64,000 nucleotides of DNA from NCBI GenBank assembly GCA_951640165.1, contig OX621260.1:13224001-13288000 (forward strand). Direction: 5' to 3'. This DNA is from Pseudoips prasinana. Lineage: Eukaryota > Arthropoda > Insecta > Lepidoptera > Nolidae. Both the position numbers and the translations under genes were made by a program. Below, one piece after another: positions 1 to 47,607 of this stretch (the first letter of the stretch is position 1; each line of letters begins with the position of its first letter). The notes below the pieces were generated by a model that did not search any database, was not told the DNA's origin, and worked only from the letters and a program-made list of their open reading frames with translations.

Positions 1-2196
1 CACCAGCGAGCCCGTCGGAGGAGGCGAGCCAATGCCGAAGAGGATGCTAGAGCGCATACGGCGTATAAAGTCGCCGTCAAGGCGCTATCGATTGCGATAG
101 CGGAAGCCAAAGCTCGGTCCTGGAACGAGCTCATCGAGGGACTGAATAGGGACCCATGGGGGCGCCCGTACAAAATGGTACTGGGTAAGCTCAGACCTTG
201 GGTCCCTCCGTTGACGATTACCCTGGACCCGGATTTTCTGAAGAGAGTGATGGACACCCTCTTCCCTAGGGTCCAGGACAGTCCCTCGGACTCTCCGTCA
301 CCGTCGCACCATGATTGGGACGACCAGTTTGAGGTGACGGAAGGAGAGTTGGACCGAGCAGTACGGCGACTTGCAGCCCGAAACACCGCCCCTGGCCCGG
401 ATGGGATACCGGGCAGGGCATGGGTGTACGCTCTGGTAGTCTTGGGGGACCGGTTGAGGCAACTTTTCACAAGCTGCCTCCGTAGTTCCGTGTTCCCTAC
501 CTGCTGGAAAGAGGCCAAGCTTGTGCTGTTGCACAAACCGGGCAGGACCGCCGATTCTCCCTCGGCGTTCCGACCAATCTGCTTGCTGGACGAGGCGGGC
601 AAGCTCTTTGAGCGTGTCATTGCCGCCCGTCTCAGCGAGCATCTGTCGCGCGTTGGCCCCGACTTGTCGGACAACCAGTTCGGCTTCCGACAGGGACGTT
701 CGACGCTGGACGCGATTAACCGCGTCCGAGCCCTGTCGGAACCCACCGTCCGGGCGGGGGGGGTGGCGTTGGCGGTGAGCTTAGACATCGTCAACGCCTT
801 CAACTCCGTCCCCTGGTGGGCGATACGGGAGGCACTGGTCTACCATAACGTGCCTCTCTATCTGCGTGGTATAGTCGGGGCATATTTGCGTGACAGGGCG
901 ATTAAGTTCGTCGGTCGGAACGGGATTGAGGTCCAGAGGGAGCTCTCCTGCGGGGTTCCTCAGGGGTCCGTGTTGGGACCTCTGCTATGGAGCCTCGCCT
1001 ATGATGCGGTCCTGCGGATTGGCCTCCCTCCCGGAGTGAGCGTCGTCTGCTATGCGGACGACACGCTCGTTATAGCCCGGGAGGTCAGCTTCCAGCGGGC
1101 GGTACGGCTCGCCGAACTCGGTGTTGCATGTGTCGTCACGGCCATAAGGAGACTGGGCCTTCGGGTAGCGCCTCACAAGACCGAGGCGCTATGGTTCCAC
1201 GGCTTGCGCCGTAGGCAGGAACCACCCAGTACGTCGATGTGGGTAGGTGACGTAGAGGTCAGGGTGGGGCGGTACATGAAGTACCTGGGCCTCACCCTAG
1301 ACAGTCGATGGGGCTTCGAGGAGCACTTTGAGCGTCTAGCCCCCCGAGTGCGACGGGTAACCGGTGCGTTACACCGGCTGTTGCCGAACCTCGGGGGTCC
1401 ACGGGATGAAGTTCGCCGCCTCTACGGAGGTGTCGTGCGATCTATGGCCCTTTACGGGGCGCCCGTCTGGTCTGAACGCCTGACGGGCGCCTCCCGCTGC
1501 AGAGCAATTCTGAATAGCCTGCAACGTGTGGTGGCCATACGGATCGCACGAGGATACCGTACGGTATCCTTTGAGGCGGCGACACTCTTGGCGCGCCTCC
1601 CGCCTTTCGATCTCCTGGCGGCTGTCGACGCGGCGGTTTTTACCGAAATACGCGTCCGCCAGGGGAGTGGGGGGGCGCCGGACCGGACGCTCATTGAGTA
1701 TAGACGGGATGTACACCGGCGCGTACTAATACAGTGGCGCGCACGACTTGAGTTGCGCCTGAACGCGCGCCAACGTGCCGTCGGTGCTATCCTGCCTCAC
1801 CTCGAGGCCTGGGTGGGAAGGAAGGGTGGTTACGTCACCTACAGACTGACTCAGATACTCACCGGACACGGGTGTTTCGGTGAGTATCTGAGCCGGATCG
1901 GCCGAGAAGTGACGACACATTGTCACCACTGCGGAAGCGACCTGGACTCGGCCCAGCATACGCTGGAAGAGTGCCCGGCCTGGGAGGCCGAGAGGCGAGT
2001 CCTGGTCGCAGCGATCGGACGGGATCTGTCCCCACCAGCGATCGTAGGCGCGATGCTGGCGGGTGACAAATGGGACGCCGTGGTCTCCTTCTGTGAGGCA
2101 GTCATGCTCCAGAAGGAGGCCGCCGAGCGGGTTCGGGAACGAGCCGATCCCGCTCGTAGACGGAGGAGGCGTCGGGGCGGTGGCGGCAGCCGGTAG
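1..2196 (+). CDS. R1-clade LINE ORF2, reverse transcriptase (5' partial)
   Basis: The frame is open from base 1, before the first ATG at 175. The upstream codons read as the linker typical of this clade (WNELIEGLNRDPWG), so 175 is not the true start. The protein copies element RNA at a nicked target site. Visible order: linker, RT fingers (PGPDGIPGRAW, FRPICLLDEAGK), palm (FGFRQGRSTLDA, SLDIVNAFNSVPWW, SCGVPQGSVLGPLLW), the catalytic CYADD box at 1048-1062, the thumb, and a C-terminal CCHC knuckle (CHHCGSDLDSAQHTLEEC) near 1921-1974. The tail is Arg- and Gly-rich. No stop or frameshift breaks the visible 732 codons, so this copy may be young. The GC content is far above that of the surrounding DNA. 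The endonuclease half is missing only because the window begins here. Confidence 0.85.
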   Translation, partial: HQRARRRRRANAEEDARAHTAYKVAVKALSIAIAEAKARSWNELIEGLNRDPWGRPYKMVLGKLRPWVPPLTITLDPDFLKRVMDTLFPRVQDSPSDSPSPSHHDWDDQFEVTEGELDRAVRRLAARNTAPGPDGIPGRAWVYALVVLGDRLRQLFTSCLRSSVFPTCWKEAKLVLLHKPGRTADSPSAFRPICLLDEAGKLFERVIAARLSEHLSRVGPDLSDNQFGFRQGRSTLDAINRVRALSEPTVRAGGVALAVSLDIVNAFNSVPWWAIREALVYHNVPLYLRGIVGAYLRDRAIKFVGRNGIEVQRELSCGVPQGSVLGPLLWSLAYDAVLRIGLPPGVSVVCYADDTLVIAREVSFQRAVRLAELGVACVVTAIRRLGLRVAPHKTEALWFHGLRRRQEPPSTSMWVGDVEVRVGRYMKYLGLTLDSRWGFEEHFERLAPRVRRVTGALHRLLPNLGGPRDEVRRLYGGVVRSMALYGAPVWSERLTGASRCRAILNSLQRVVAIRIARGYRTVSFEAATLLARLPPFDLLAAVDAAVFTEIRVRQGSGGAPDRTLIEYRRDVHRRVLIQWRARLELRLNARQRAVGAILPHLEAWVGRKGGYVTYRLTQILTGHGCFGEYLSRIGREVTTHCHHCGSDLDSAQHTLEECPAWEAERRVLVAAIGRDLSPPAIVGAMLAGDKWDAVVSFCEAVMLQKEAAERVRERADPARRRRRRRGGGGSR

Positions 2197-2568
2197 CCCA
2201 ACTCCCCTCGGGGCTGCGGTGGCAGTGTGAGAAGTGTCCTCTACTGCGGCCACTTACAAGCAGCTCCGGGAAGACAGCGATCTGTTTGTGGCACAGTCGC
2301 TGTGCCAGACTGGCAGGAGTCGGCAATAGGGGAGGGCAATCCCAAACCCTCCCAGGGTACGTGTCCCGACCATCTGAGACATGGCGCAAAAGAGGGGCAC
2401 CGGAGCAGCATACCCGCGTTCCCGAGGCTCCTCCCATCAGGCGTCAAGAGAAGTCCACGGCAGGTAGGTTTAGTCGGTGCGAGTCCGACATACCCACCCG
2501 CAGACACTTTTTGCGGGTGGCATGCGTAGGCATTCCCCCTGCCTAAACAAAAAAAAAAAAAAAAAAAA
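1..2568 (+). mobile_element. R1-clade non-LTR retrotransposon, 3' part with poly-A tail
   Basis: This is the 3' portion of a LINE. It comprises the reverse transcriptase ORF, an untranslated trailer of about 350 bp (2197-2548) and a pure A20 tail at 2549-2568. The trailer has no long frame and ends in a short hairpin-rich segment near 2500-2520, where CACCCGCAGA is followed by TGCGGGTG. The DNA after the tail is not a telomeric TTAGG repeat, so this copy is not in the usual TRAS/SART target. Two relics of the same trailer lie at 61853-62125. The 5' end and the expected endonuclease domain are off the window. Confidence 0.85.
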
Positions 2569-2636
2569 GGTGCATTTTATTATCGTTGTGGATAATTTGT
2601 TGTTTTAGTTAATTTCTTAAATGTTTATTTTTGATT

Positions 2637-4465
2637 ATGGCATCAAGTAGTGGTGAAGGTAATGCAAGTCATTCAAAAAGTTTATCGTCGTTTGTCAAGC
2701 AATCATTCGTGGAGAAAGTGCCGATATTGGAGTCTGATGAGGAAAATGAGGAAGGTACTGACACTGATGAAGGCACCATACCAAAGAAGAAACGGTCGCA
2801 AAGCAAGGATTGGATTTTCGTTAAAAAATTTGAAGACAAACACAGTGCTGAGGAGTATATAAAGGCTGAAAAAATTTGGTCTTTTCTGCGAACGCATGAT
2901 GTAGAGGAAGGGAGAAAAAAGTACTTTAGATGTAATAAAGTGGTGCGGAAGGGACCACAGTGTTCAGCTCAGTTGTATTTACTCATGTACTCATTCTCGG
3001 ATGAAGTATTGTTGTTTCGGACAGATTCTGATCATGACCACGATTCAAAAACGCTCGCTTGTTATGGGCTTAGTGACAGATTAAAGGAAGAAATAAACAA
3101 ATTATACGACTTACATCTCAAACCAAAAGCCATACTTGCAAATTTGACTAAAATTGATGGTATTAAAGTGCCAAAATTGTCCCAAGTAAGGACGTATTTA
3201 ATTGACAGACGCCGTTGTAAATACGGACAGCCCACGATCAGCCTAGGCGAATTGGAAGCTTGGCTAAGGTCTCATTCACCAATTCCTGACAACGAACATG
3301 AAGTTTATGTTATTGGGTATGAAGTGATTGAAGAAACTAGTTCACCACGCTTTAGATTTGTACTATCAACAAAATATTTGCTGCAAAAAGCACGTGACGT
3401 AAAAGTTATTCATGCTGATGCTACATACAAGTTGGTGTGGCAAGGATTCCCCGTTCTTGTCGTTGGAAGTACAGACAAAAATAAACGATTTCATCCATTC
3501 GGGCTTGGGGTTGCCACTAATGAGGCAAAAGAAGACTAAGTTGTTGTTCGATGCCATCAAGACTAATATCTTTAACTTGTACTCACAAACCTTCAAACCA
3601 GAAGTTCTAGTATGTGACGCAGCGAAAGCAATACAAAATGCATTTATAGAGGTATTTGGTGAAGATGTCACAATTCGAATGTGTTGGGCACATGCTAAAA
3701 AAAAAATTCAGGCTCATGTAGAGAAAGATACGCGAAAAAATGTTCACAAAGATTTGTTGACAGATGTGGATTCTCTCCAAGCAGTGACTGATTCAGAAAC
3801 GTTCGAGTTAGCTTCACAAGCATTCTTGAAGAAATGGGAGGATGAGACAACTTTCATCCAGTATTTTAAGGAGCAATGGCTCATACAAAACCGTAACTGG
3901 TATTTGGGGGCTCACATGGGTTCACCAGCGACTAATAATGCACTAGAATCACATAACCGAGTAATCAAAGATGAATACACGCTCCGTGAACGTTTGCCAC
4001 TGTCTCGTTTTTTGACAGTTGCTTCAGAGTTTGTAAATGGATGGTCGTTAGCTGTCGATGAAGTATTTGCGACATTACCAACTATGACTCTGAAAAACTG
4101 GACAGAAGCCTACCAATGGGCTAAGTTGCCTAAAGAAGTAATACTGACGTATAGTGACGATGCTTGTACCGGCTGGTAAGGCAAACAAAATACAAAACTT
4201 TGAAAATACATGGACTGATTTTGATGAATACAAAGTCCAATGGTTCAGCAAATGGAGAGTGGATCTACCGCACAATATTGATTGGATGCATGGGAAATGC
4301 AACTGCCCTGCGTTTTACAAGAAATATATGTGCAAACATATTATCGGATTAGCCATACGCTTAAAGCTGGCCAACCCCCCACCAGAAGCAAAAAATGTGC
4401 TTATCGGCCAGAAAAGAAAAAGGGGGCGCCCTTCGAAATCCAAACCAGCGCTGATTATTCAGTGA
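2637..4465 (+). pseudogene. MULE (Mutator-like) transposase, split by two frameshifts
   Basis: Three collinear frames make one protein: frame 3 from the ATG at 2637 to the stop at 3537-3539, frame 1 from about 3530 to the stop at 4177-4179, and frame 2 from about 4160 to the stop at 4463-4465. The acidic, Lys-rich start is followed by a WRKY-GCM1/FLYWCH-like zinc module (YFRCNK, GPQCSAQLY, then DSDHDHD). The MULE catalytic core follows: the first Asp in HADATYKLVW (3417-3419), the second in VLVCDAAKAIQNAF, then MCWAHAKKK, with a plausible Glu in NNALESHNR. The last frame carries a SWIM zinc finger (CNCPAFYKKYMCKH) and a basic tail (RKRGRPSK). This is the normal domain order of a MULE. Each break looks like a small indel, and I saw no splice sites that would remove them. 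An AATAAA lies at 4481-4486. The R1 poly-A tail ends 68 bp before the ATG, so the true 5' end may have been displaced. Terminal inverted repeats were not identified. Confidence 0.8.
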
Positions 4466-4640
4466 TTATTGTTTTTTAAGAATAAATATTGATTATTTTA
4501 ACTTTAATTTAGTGTTTTATCTATTATTCTGCTAGCCATAAGCCAGCTATTTTAAACCAGCGCTGATTGTTCAGTGGTAATTATTTTAAACAATAAATAT
4601 TGATTATTTTGACTTTAATTGTTTTATTTACTACTCTGCT
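4445..4640 (+). repeat. Imperfect direct duplication at the MULE 3' end
   Basis: Copy one (4445-4533) starts in the last MULE codons at CCAGCGCTGATT. Copy two (4557-4640) repeats the same block 112 bp further on. Both contain AATAAATATTGATTATTTT and end in CTCTGCT or a close variant. Confidence 0.75.
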
Positions 4641-5769
4641 AAAAATTTTATTTAAATATAATTTATACTACCAGTGGAAATTTAAAACCTTGGGAGTCTA
4701 GTTAAGTAGCAGAATCTTTTGGTTGAAACGATGATGACAACCCTAATTTTTTATTTGAACTTAATGCAATTTTCTAGTAACATAATATGATTTATTGGTG
4801 ATCTCTTTAAATTAGTTTGCTTAAATACTTATTAGGACACACCTATTATAATACATACAAAAACATTTATTTGGTACTAGACCTTATATCTCAGGATTTT
4901 AGGTGATTTATTGTGGAACTGATTTTGCATTGTTTGGTGACTACATTTTGGTGACAGATCTACTATTTTGAGGACAAACCCTATTATTTAAGAAACACAA
5001 AACTAATTAAATTGGTGATAGCTTAAATGATACCCCTTAACTATGTCGTTTAGTGATCGTAATAATTTTGGAAAATTTCGTGCATTCATCTATGAAAGAA
5101 TAGCCTCAGACGTGCACTTTGTGATGATGAGGATTCATAGGTCACAGAATTTAAGGCTGTTTAATTACGAGGAACCTGGGTCAATCCGCGGAAATCCATT
5201 AATGGCGAATATATGATAATAATAAATTAAATATCATAGCTGCATTTTTTTTTTACTTTACATGACATTTCTTAGATATTTTTACGTAAGGCTCCGCTCT
5301 TTAAAATAGTTAACTACCTTTATTTATTTTATTATTTCAGTTAACACGCATCAAACGTCATCACCATTTACGAAAAAAAGTCGAGTATTAAACTTCCTTA
5401 TTTATTTTCCAAAAAATGACAATGCAGTTTCCGTTTTTATTCTTATATTTCGAAAGTACACATTATCTTAAACAACATAATAAATCATGAAGTGATTTGA
5501 CAACAAATAACATATAATAAAAAATAAAATAAATTTTGTCACAGAGATTCGTCAACACCGTTCCGGCACCGTCAAAATTGTATTTCTCGAATGTTCTTAC
5601 TACCTACCGCGATCGACAAGTCGACGCCTCCTTTCCTCGGTCCCCTCAGTCTCTCTTACGAAGTGAAGCGGAGCGCACGTCCATTTGACCACGCAAATTT
5701 TTCGACTAACAGTAGTTTGTAAACGGTTTGTCAAATATTTAAGTCATCACCATTTCCACAGAAAACCAG
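4641..5769. other. Non-coding stretch before the DDE-like transposase gene
   Basis: AT-rich DNA without a convincing ORF fills most of this stretch. From about 5540 to 5769 the base composition rises in GC and could be promoter plus a non-coding first exon: it ends in CAG followed by GTAAGT at 5770, a consensus splice donor. TTAACACGCAT at 5341-5351 recurs at 8983-8993. Confidence 0.4.
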
Positions 5770-5968
5770 GTAAGTACCAATACAAGATCTTTTTTAAATA
5801 TGCACATTTGTGTGTTTTAGGTACTTAATCATAAAAATGGCTGGTTGTGCGCTTTGTAGCTTGGTATTTAGGTACAAAAATCGTAAGAAGACACATACGT
5901 CATAACCATCATCATCATTACCATTTTTTCTGTGTTAATGGTAATGTTAAAATGTGAATGGTAATGAC
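5357..5968. repeat. Cluster of GTCATYACCA motifs, left side of the transposase gene
   Basis: GTCATCACCA occurs at 5357-5366 and 5743-5752, the variant GTCATAACCA at 5899-5908, TCATTACCA at 5915-5923, and the reverse complement TGGTAATGAC at 5959-5968. The same motif flanks the other side of the gene near 8825-8874. Short motifs repeated at both ends of an element are typical transposase-binding subterminal repeats, but this role is inferred. Confidence 0.5.
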
Positions 5969-6147
5969 ATACGGTGTGTTAATAAGTCCCATTTAATGCG
6001 TTTGCTTTAAAAAAATCGAAAAGTTAGTTTATTAAAGATGTCTAGAAGCTAGACAGCCATTAACCTGCTAAAAACTCCACAGTATATTTATTTCTAGTTT
6101 ACATTTTTACATGTAAATATTGATGTAAATTTTGTTTATTCTTTTAG
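5770..6147 (+). other. Probable intron in the 5' UTR of the DDE-like transposase gene
   Basis: The donor CAG|GTAAGT at 5770 pairs well with a pyrimidine-rich acceptor ending CTTTTAG at 6147. The start ATG follows 7 bp later, at 6155. The pairing is inferred from consensus alone. Confidence 0.5.
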
Positions 6148-6154
6148 AAAAATC

Positions 6155-8337
6155 ATGGACAGAAAAAAGAAATCCAAGGAAAATAAGCGGTTAGAGAAGC
6201 AAAAGATTGCTAGAAGAATAAAATACTCTGAAATCAAGGCAGATCCAGTTCTCTACGAGTTAGAAAAGGAAAAAGAAAAAACAAGATATCAGAACAGAAA
6301 AGATCAAAAGAAAATTAAAAGCGTGAATGAACTAACTCCTCGCGATCAACGGGAAAAAAGGAAGAAATGGCGCGAAGCTTCAAAAAAATACAGAGAAAAT
6401 AAGAAAGAAGAGTCTAAAAAAAAACCAGAGTTCCCTGAGGTAAGTGTATTTATTGATGCAACGATAAAAGACAGCAATGAAATAGAGGCAAAGTATGAAG
6501 ATCCCATAAAAATAATAAATCTCCTCAAGCTGATGTAAAACTTCGAAGAATTCGATACATAGAACAGAAGAAAAGAAAGTACCTTATGAGAATAATTAAG
6601 AAGCTTAATGAGGAGAACAATCAGTTAAAAGTAAAGCTTAATATGTGTATGAGAGAAAAGAAGAATAAAGAAAATAAATTAGAGTCAGCTGAAAAAGTTA
6701 AAAGAGTGATAAATAAAGAAAAGGGTAAAGAAGATAATCGAATTGGACAATTGGTAAGAAAAGTGCGCAACTTTTATCTTGACGACTTAAACAGCACAAT
6801 GGGAGCAGGAAAGAAAGAGTATATGACAAGATTGAAAGTACAAAAGCAAAAACGCTACATGACAAGCACACAAAAAGTATTGCATCAGAAGTTCATGACT
6901 AAATATCAAATAAAAGTTAGTTATAGCTTTTTTTGTAAGCATAGGCCGTTTTGGGTATTGACTCCTAAGAGTGCCCAAAGGGACACATGCAAATGCATCG
7001 TTCACGAAAATATTGATCTCATGGCCAAAGCATTGAAAACATCTTCTATAATAGACGAGCCAGACTGTGATGCATTAATAAAGAGTATGTGTTGTTGTAT
7101 ATATGAAGAGAAATGTCTGAGGCGAGAGTGCCAATACTGTAAAGATAAGTTAGTACAGTTCAAGGAATTTTCTGATGATCAAGATATTACTTACTGTAAA
7201 TGGATACGTGCGAGAGAAACTGTTAAAACAAAAAAAGGCCAAAAAATTATAACAATCATGAAAAAAGAAGAGATAAAAGCCACGCCAAGAGAATTAATTA
7301 ATGCTTTGATTGTAAGTTTACCAGCATTTTTTAAACATATTTACAAAATTCATAACCAATATATTAGCCTGAAGAAATTAAAGGATTCAACGCCTGTTAA
7401 CTGTGCTGTAATTCACGCAGACTTTTCTGAAAACTATGGATTAAAATTTAATAAAGAAGTACAATCCATGCATTTTGGTGGAAGTCGAAAAGAAGTTAGC
7501 CTTCACACAGCAATAATCTACAGTTTTGATTTTGCAACTAGTTCAACAAAACCAAAATCAATTTGTACAACGAGTTCTTGTTTGAGGCATGACGCTCCAG
7601 CTGTTTGGGCACACTTTGTTCCTTTGATACAAAAAACCATCAAAGATAATCCATTTATTGACACCTTACATATTCAAACAGATTCCCCGACTTCCCAATA
7701 TAGAAATAAATACATATTTCATATGATTCCACAATTACACAAAGAATTCCCACAAGTAAAAATAATGACGTGGAACTATACTGAAGCTGGTCACGGCAAG
7801 GGTGCTGCCGATGGTGTCGGGGGAACAATAAAAAGGACAGTTGATTCCTGCGTCAATCATGGTATTGATGTAGGCAGCTATGACAAGTTTATGCGTGTGT
7901 GCCGAGAAAATATAACAAATGTGACCCTAATTGATGTACCCGAAGAAAACATCAGTGAGATAGAGAAGAAAATCCCAAAGAACTTGCAGCCATTCAGAGG
8001 AACTCTAGAAGTCCATCAAGTGTTGTGGAAAAAGGGAATCCCTACTTTAACATTTCGAAACGCAAGCTGCTTTGAATGTGACTGCGGAATCATATGCGCC
8101 CATGGGAAACACCTTGGATTTTTTAATATACCACAAAGTTTGAGCTCGTCTCCTATTCCTGATACAGATAAAGTAATACCCCTCATAGCTACAAAGAGTG
8201 ATTATGGTAATGCAGTATTCGCAAATATTACTAACACGATGCAGGCGTCCACATCAACTGTAGACAATATTTGTGTTGCTGGACCTTCTAACATAAAGAT
8301 TTTATCTAATAAAAGAGTTATAATAACAAAAAAATGA
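6155..8337 (+). CDS. DDE-like transposase of an unassigned superfamily (one frameshift)
   Basis: The ATG at 6155 opens a Lys/Glu-rich 127-codon frame that stops at 6536-6538. A second frame, readable from about 6499, runs to TGA at 8335-8337. Its residues before the ATG at 6586 (KSPQADVKLRRIRYIEQ) continue the same basic coiled coil, so a one-base slip in the A-rich run near 6505-6520 is the likeliest cause. I tested a donor-like GAG|GTAAGT at 6440, but no acceptor restores the frame. The second part has a coiled coil, a Cys-rich region (CKCIVH, CCCIYEEKCLRRECQYC), then motifs that look like a DDE core: HADFSENYG, TDSPTSQYRNK and WNYTEAGHGKGAADG, with a Cys cluster near the C-terminus (CFECDCGIICAHGKH). 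I recall similar proteins in repeat-rich insect genomes but cannot name the superfamily; Sola-like is one possibility. A domesticated host gene is also possible, though the frameshift argues against it. Confidence 0.6.
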
Positions 8338-8500
8338 AAACTAATATTATAAGTAGTTGTAGTAAGTGTTTCAAATTTGATCTCATTTAGTATTTTGATT
8401 GTCGAAGAATAGTTGACTGCAATTTGCAAATTTTTTTTAGTTCCTCTTCTATATTTTATTTTTTTTTAATTCATCAATGTGGATCATTCATATTGTCACC

Positions 8501-8506
8501 AATAAA
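8501..8506 (+). terminator. Poly-A signal of the DDE-like transposase gene
   Basis: AATAAA lies 164 bp after the stop codon, in AT-rich sequence. Confidence 0.45.
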
Positions 8507-8824
8507 AGAAATACTGGGCTGTTACGATGATTCCTAATTTGTTTTATAATTAAACATAGATTATATTTAGTAAACTAATTGTACGAATGACTTAATTTCC
8601 AAAGAATTAGCCAAAAATCGTTTAATCAGTGAAAAATTTTATTGTTAGGATTTTTTTAAGTTACCTTTATACCATTTGGTTGTTATCGTTTAGAACATCT
8701 ATACCTACCTACCTACCTACGAGTATGTATCAATCGTTGATTTGTGATATTTTATTATGATTATAGTGATTCATAGCAGAAAGATATGTTATTTACTCTT
8801 TTTCATCATTCCCATTAACATATT

Positions 8825-8874
8825 GTCATTCTCGTTAAAGAAAAGTCATTACCATGATATAAACGTCATTACCA
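8825..8874. repeat. Cluster of GTCATTACCA motifs, right side of the transposase gene
   Basis: Two exact GTCATTACCA copies start at 8845 and 8865. A degenerate one (GTCATTCTCG) starts at 8825. They mirror the 5357-5968 cluster on the other side of the gene. Confidence 0.5.
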
Positions 8875-45106
<36,232 letters not shown>

Positions 45107-45560
45107 GGCTGACCGCCTTCTACAATAATCAAAACACCAAACACATGAAAAAGCACATCAAAACCTAATACTACTCTGTTTTCCGGTGATGCAGCGTGGT
45201 AAATAGTACCGGCCAGTGACATTTGTTTGCTTAACAAATTATGAGTAAGTACTTACTTTGTTTACTTTCTAGTCAAATTGCATTTATCACACACATAACA
45301 CTGAGAAAAACAACATTTATAGCGTTAAAATCACCAATAAAACTGTAATTACACGAAAGCTTAGATAGAAGCCATTTGCAATATCACACAGATTTCACAT
45401 ATTTATTTAGTGTTACCAATACAACACACTTAAGCTGTGCTCACATCCATAGATAATACACTTAGCTCACATCTTCGAACATAAATGCTCGAATTCACAT
45501 CACAGTTAGAAAAAATAAGTAAACATAATAAATCATCAATATTGGAATCGATACGGTATT
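45107..45560. promoter_or_regulatory. Presumed Prp8 5' UTR and promoter region
   Basis: This is the sequence immediately upstream of the Prp8 start codon. I see no clear TATA box or other defined element. Non-coding upstream exons cannot be excluded. Confidence 0.3.
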
Positions 45561-45960
45561 GAATGCCTTCGCCAGGTCCAAAAATACGCCCACACATACA
45601 TTCTACCTTGGTCCAAATGTCCAGAAATAATATTGGTCAGGAGTGCAAGAGCCAGTTCAGTTGATCTGTGTCGTCGAAAGCCATACTGTTGATTTGATAA
45701 GATTTTTACCAGCTTTATAGATAGGAGTTACAAGAGGTTCGGAGATGTAGTTTTTTATAAATATAAAATGATATCAAATTATTACTTATACCGTCTACCC
45801 CTGGCGCACAATCAGTTTTGAGTTGCATAATTAGGTATTGTATCTCGGCGGTGGTAGTTGGATGAAAAAATAGGGAATGTGTCGTTGAAGCTGTGGTATT
45901 TATGTGCTGCGAGGGAATCTTGAGATTCATTTATTTTATTTAGAATTTTATTTGCTAAAT
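45560..45960 (-). pseudogene. LINE reverse transcriptase relic
   Basis: Minus-strand fragments of an RT occur in several frames: FFHPTTTAEIQYLI and DCAPGVDGISNNL near 45930-45770, then QQYGFRRHRSTELAL and FLDLAKAF near 45700-45560. Stops and frameshifts separate them. The element type is Jockey/CR1-like, but the clade is not determinable. Confidence 0.65.
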
Positions 45961-46199
45961 TCTGCCCTACAGTTGAAAAGTAAGAATTACAAGCTTCAAG
46001 TGATTCTATTTACTTAGATTTTATTTAGATTTTTCAATCTTATGTATAGCTCCATCTTTACTCATGAAGTTAGAGGTATACTAACGTTATGATTTTTACT
46101 ACACTAACTAGTTTCCAGAAATAGAAAGGTTTTACCTAATTATGGTTACATCTTATTTGTAAAAATATCATGCGATATTGGCCTAAAATCCTTGAAATG

Positions 46200-46465
46200 C
46201 CGTACTGGCTGTGTGGCTGATGGCATAGAATATTGCGACCCTCATTTCATCCCGTGGGAATAGAAGTCGACCCGAGGGTATATCTCGAGATGAACGGAGA
46301 GCAGAGACTCTCTGTGTACTATGACCATCATCATCAACCCATCAGACAAGCATGGCGTTTATGGCATATCCCTCCAAATTATGGATACAAGTCCATTGTG
46401 GAAATCTTTTGGGAAGGCTTTTGTCCAGTTGTGGACGCCTTTTGACTGGCATGATGCTGACAGAT
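46200..46465 (+). repeat. RTE-tailed SINE-like repeat, copy 5
   Basis: TACTGGCTGTGTGGCTGATG, CTGTGTACTATGACCATCAT and CCATTGTGGAAATCTTTTGG match copies 2 and 4. The end is GTTGTGGACGCCTTTTGACT. Confidence 0.6.
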
Positions 46466-47600
46466 TTTTACACATAAGTTTCTCCCTGTATTTATACAAT
46501 TTTGATTCCCATAATCGGGTTTAAACAAAATTTTCAACTATACTGTATTAAATGTGACTGATAAAATGGTGAAAAAAAAATTATAAATTTCTTTAATTGT
46601 TGCATTATCAAAAATTAAAGTAATTTTTAAAGATTTATTAAGCCGAATTATCAAACATTAAATAAAGGATAGCTTCAGATGCAAATGAGAGCATACTTAT
46701 TTATATTTTTGTTACAGGCAGGTATTCCCTAGGCAGCAGCGGAAGCACCCGCTATCGTAGGCCTTGGCTATATAGTATTGGCTAACTTACACACACGCAA
46801 AAGGTGGGAAGCGCTAAACGTCTTTCTTAAAAATTTGTAAATGTACAATCTTCTTCACCATTTACAATTTTTTAAGAAAGACGTAGAAATGTTTAATAAA
46901 GAAGTAGAAAAATTAGTACATTTTATTGCATAAGGAATATAAACAGAACAATATGCATAGAACAATATTTTGCTATTGGCGGCATTATCACTAAAAGCGA
47001 TCTCATCTAGGCAACCTATTTGCGTTGGATGAACCAGAATTTATTACCAATGGATAATTGTAGAAAAAGGTGTACGAATTTATTAGGTAACAGAAATGAT
47101 AGCTTACGTATATAGCAATACGTGAGAATAATATATACAGGACTGTATATAAATAAATACATTCACCATATATATACAAGTATATACATAAATAAATATA
47201 TAAACCTAATTATACACACATAAAAACTTATATGTAAACTAACATTCTTTCAACGAATTCAAGTAAAGACTCGTCGGCAACTATTTAAGTTTAAATAATG
47301 TTGTTTGATCATACATTTAAACGTTCTAAGTGACTGGGCGCGTCTTATTTTGGTACGTAATTGTTGTAGCAAAGAGGTTACTCTTTTAAATGTAATCTCT
47401 ATGCATGCTAAGGTTTAACGACGAACAGTCGAAAGAAAAATATTGTTGACAGATTTAACAATTGAATTTTGTTCTCTGATTAACATCTTGAGAAAATTGG
47501 TTTTCAATAATGTATTTACGTGAATAGTATATCAGTCTACTATTTCAGAGTGATTATGTATTATTTGTGTTATACCTGTAAAATAATACAGTTAATATAT
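46466..47600. other. Non-coding stretch, no gene seen
   Basis: AT-rich sequence. The only structure noted is a hairpin: CGTCTTTCTTAAAAATTTG near 46818 pairs with the sequence near 46858-46884. Confidence 0.4.
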
Positions 47601-47607
47601 TTATGAC

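Noticed and set aside
298..2253. Several minus-strand and off-frame ORFs within the R1 element
   Set aside because: They overlap the RT frame, have no recognisable motif, and arise from the high GC content.
6440..6530. Possible intron to remove the frameshift in the DDE-like gene
   Set aside because: The donor is good, but none of the AG sites before 6530 restores the downstream frame.
45107..45168. Plus-strand ORF across Prp8 exon 1 (44962-45168)
   Set aside because: It is the complement of the Ala/Gln/Pro-coding triplets.
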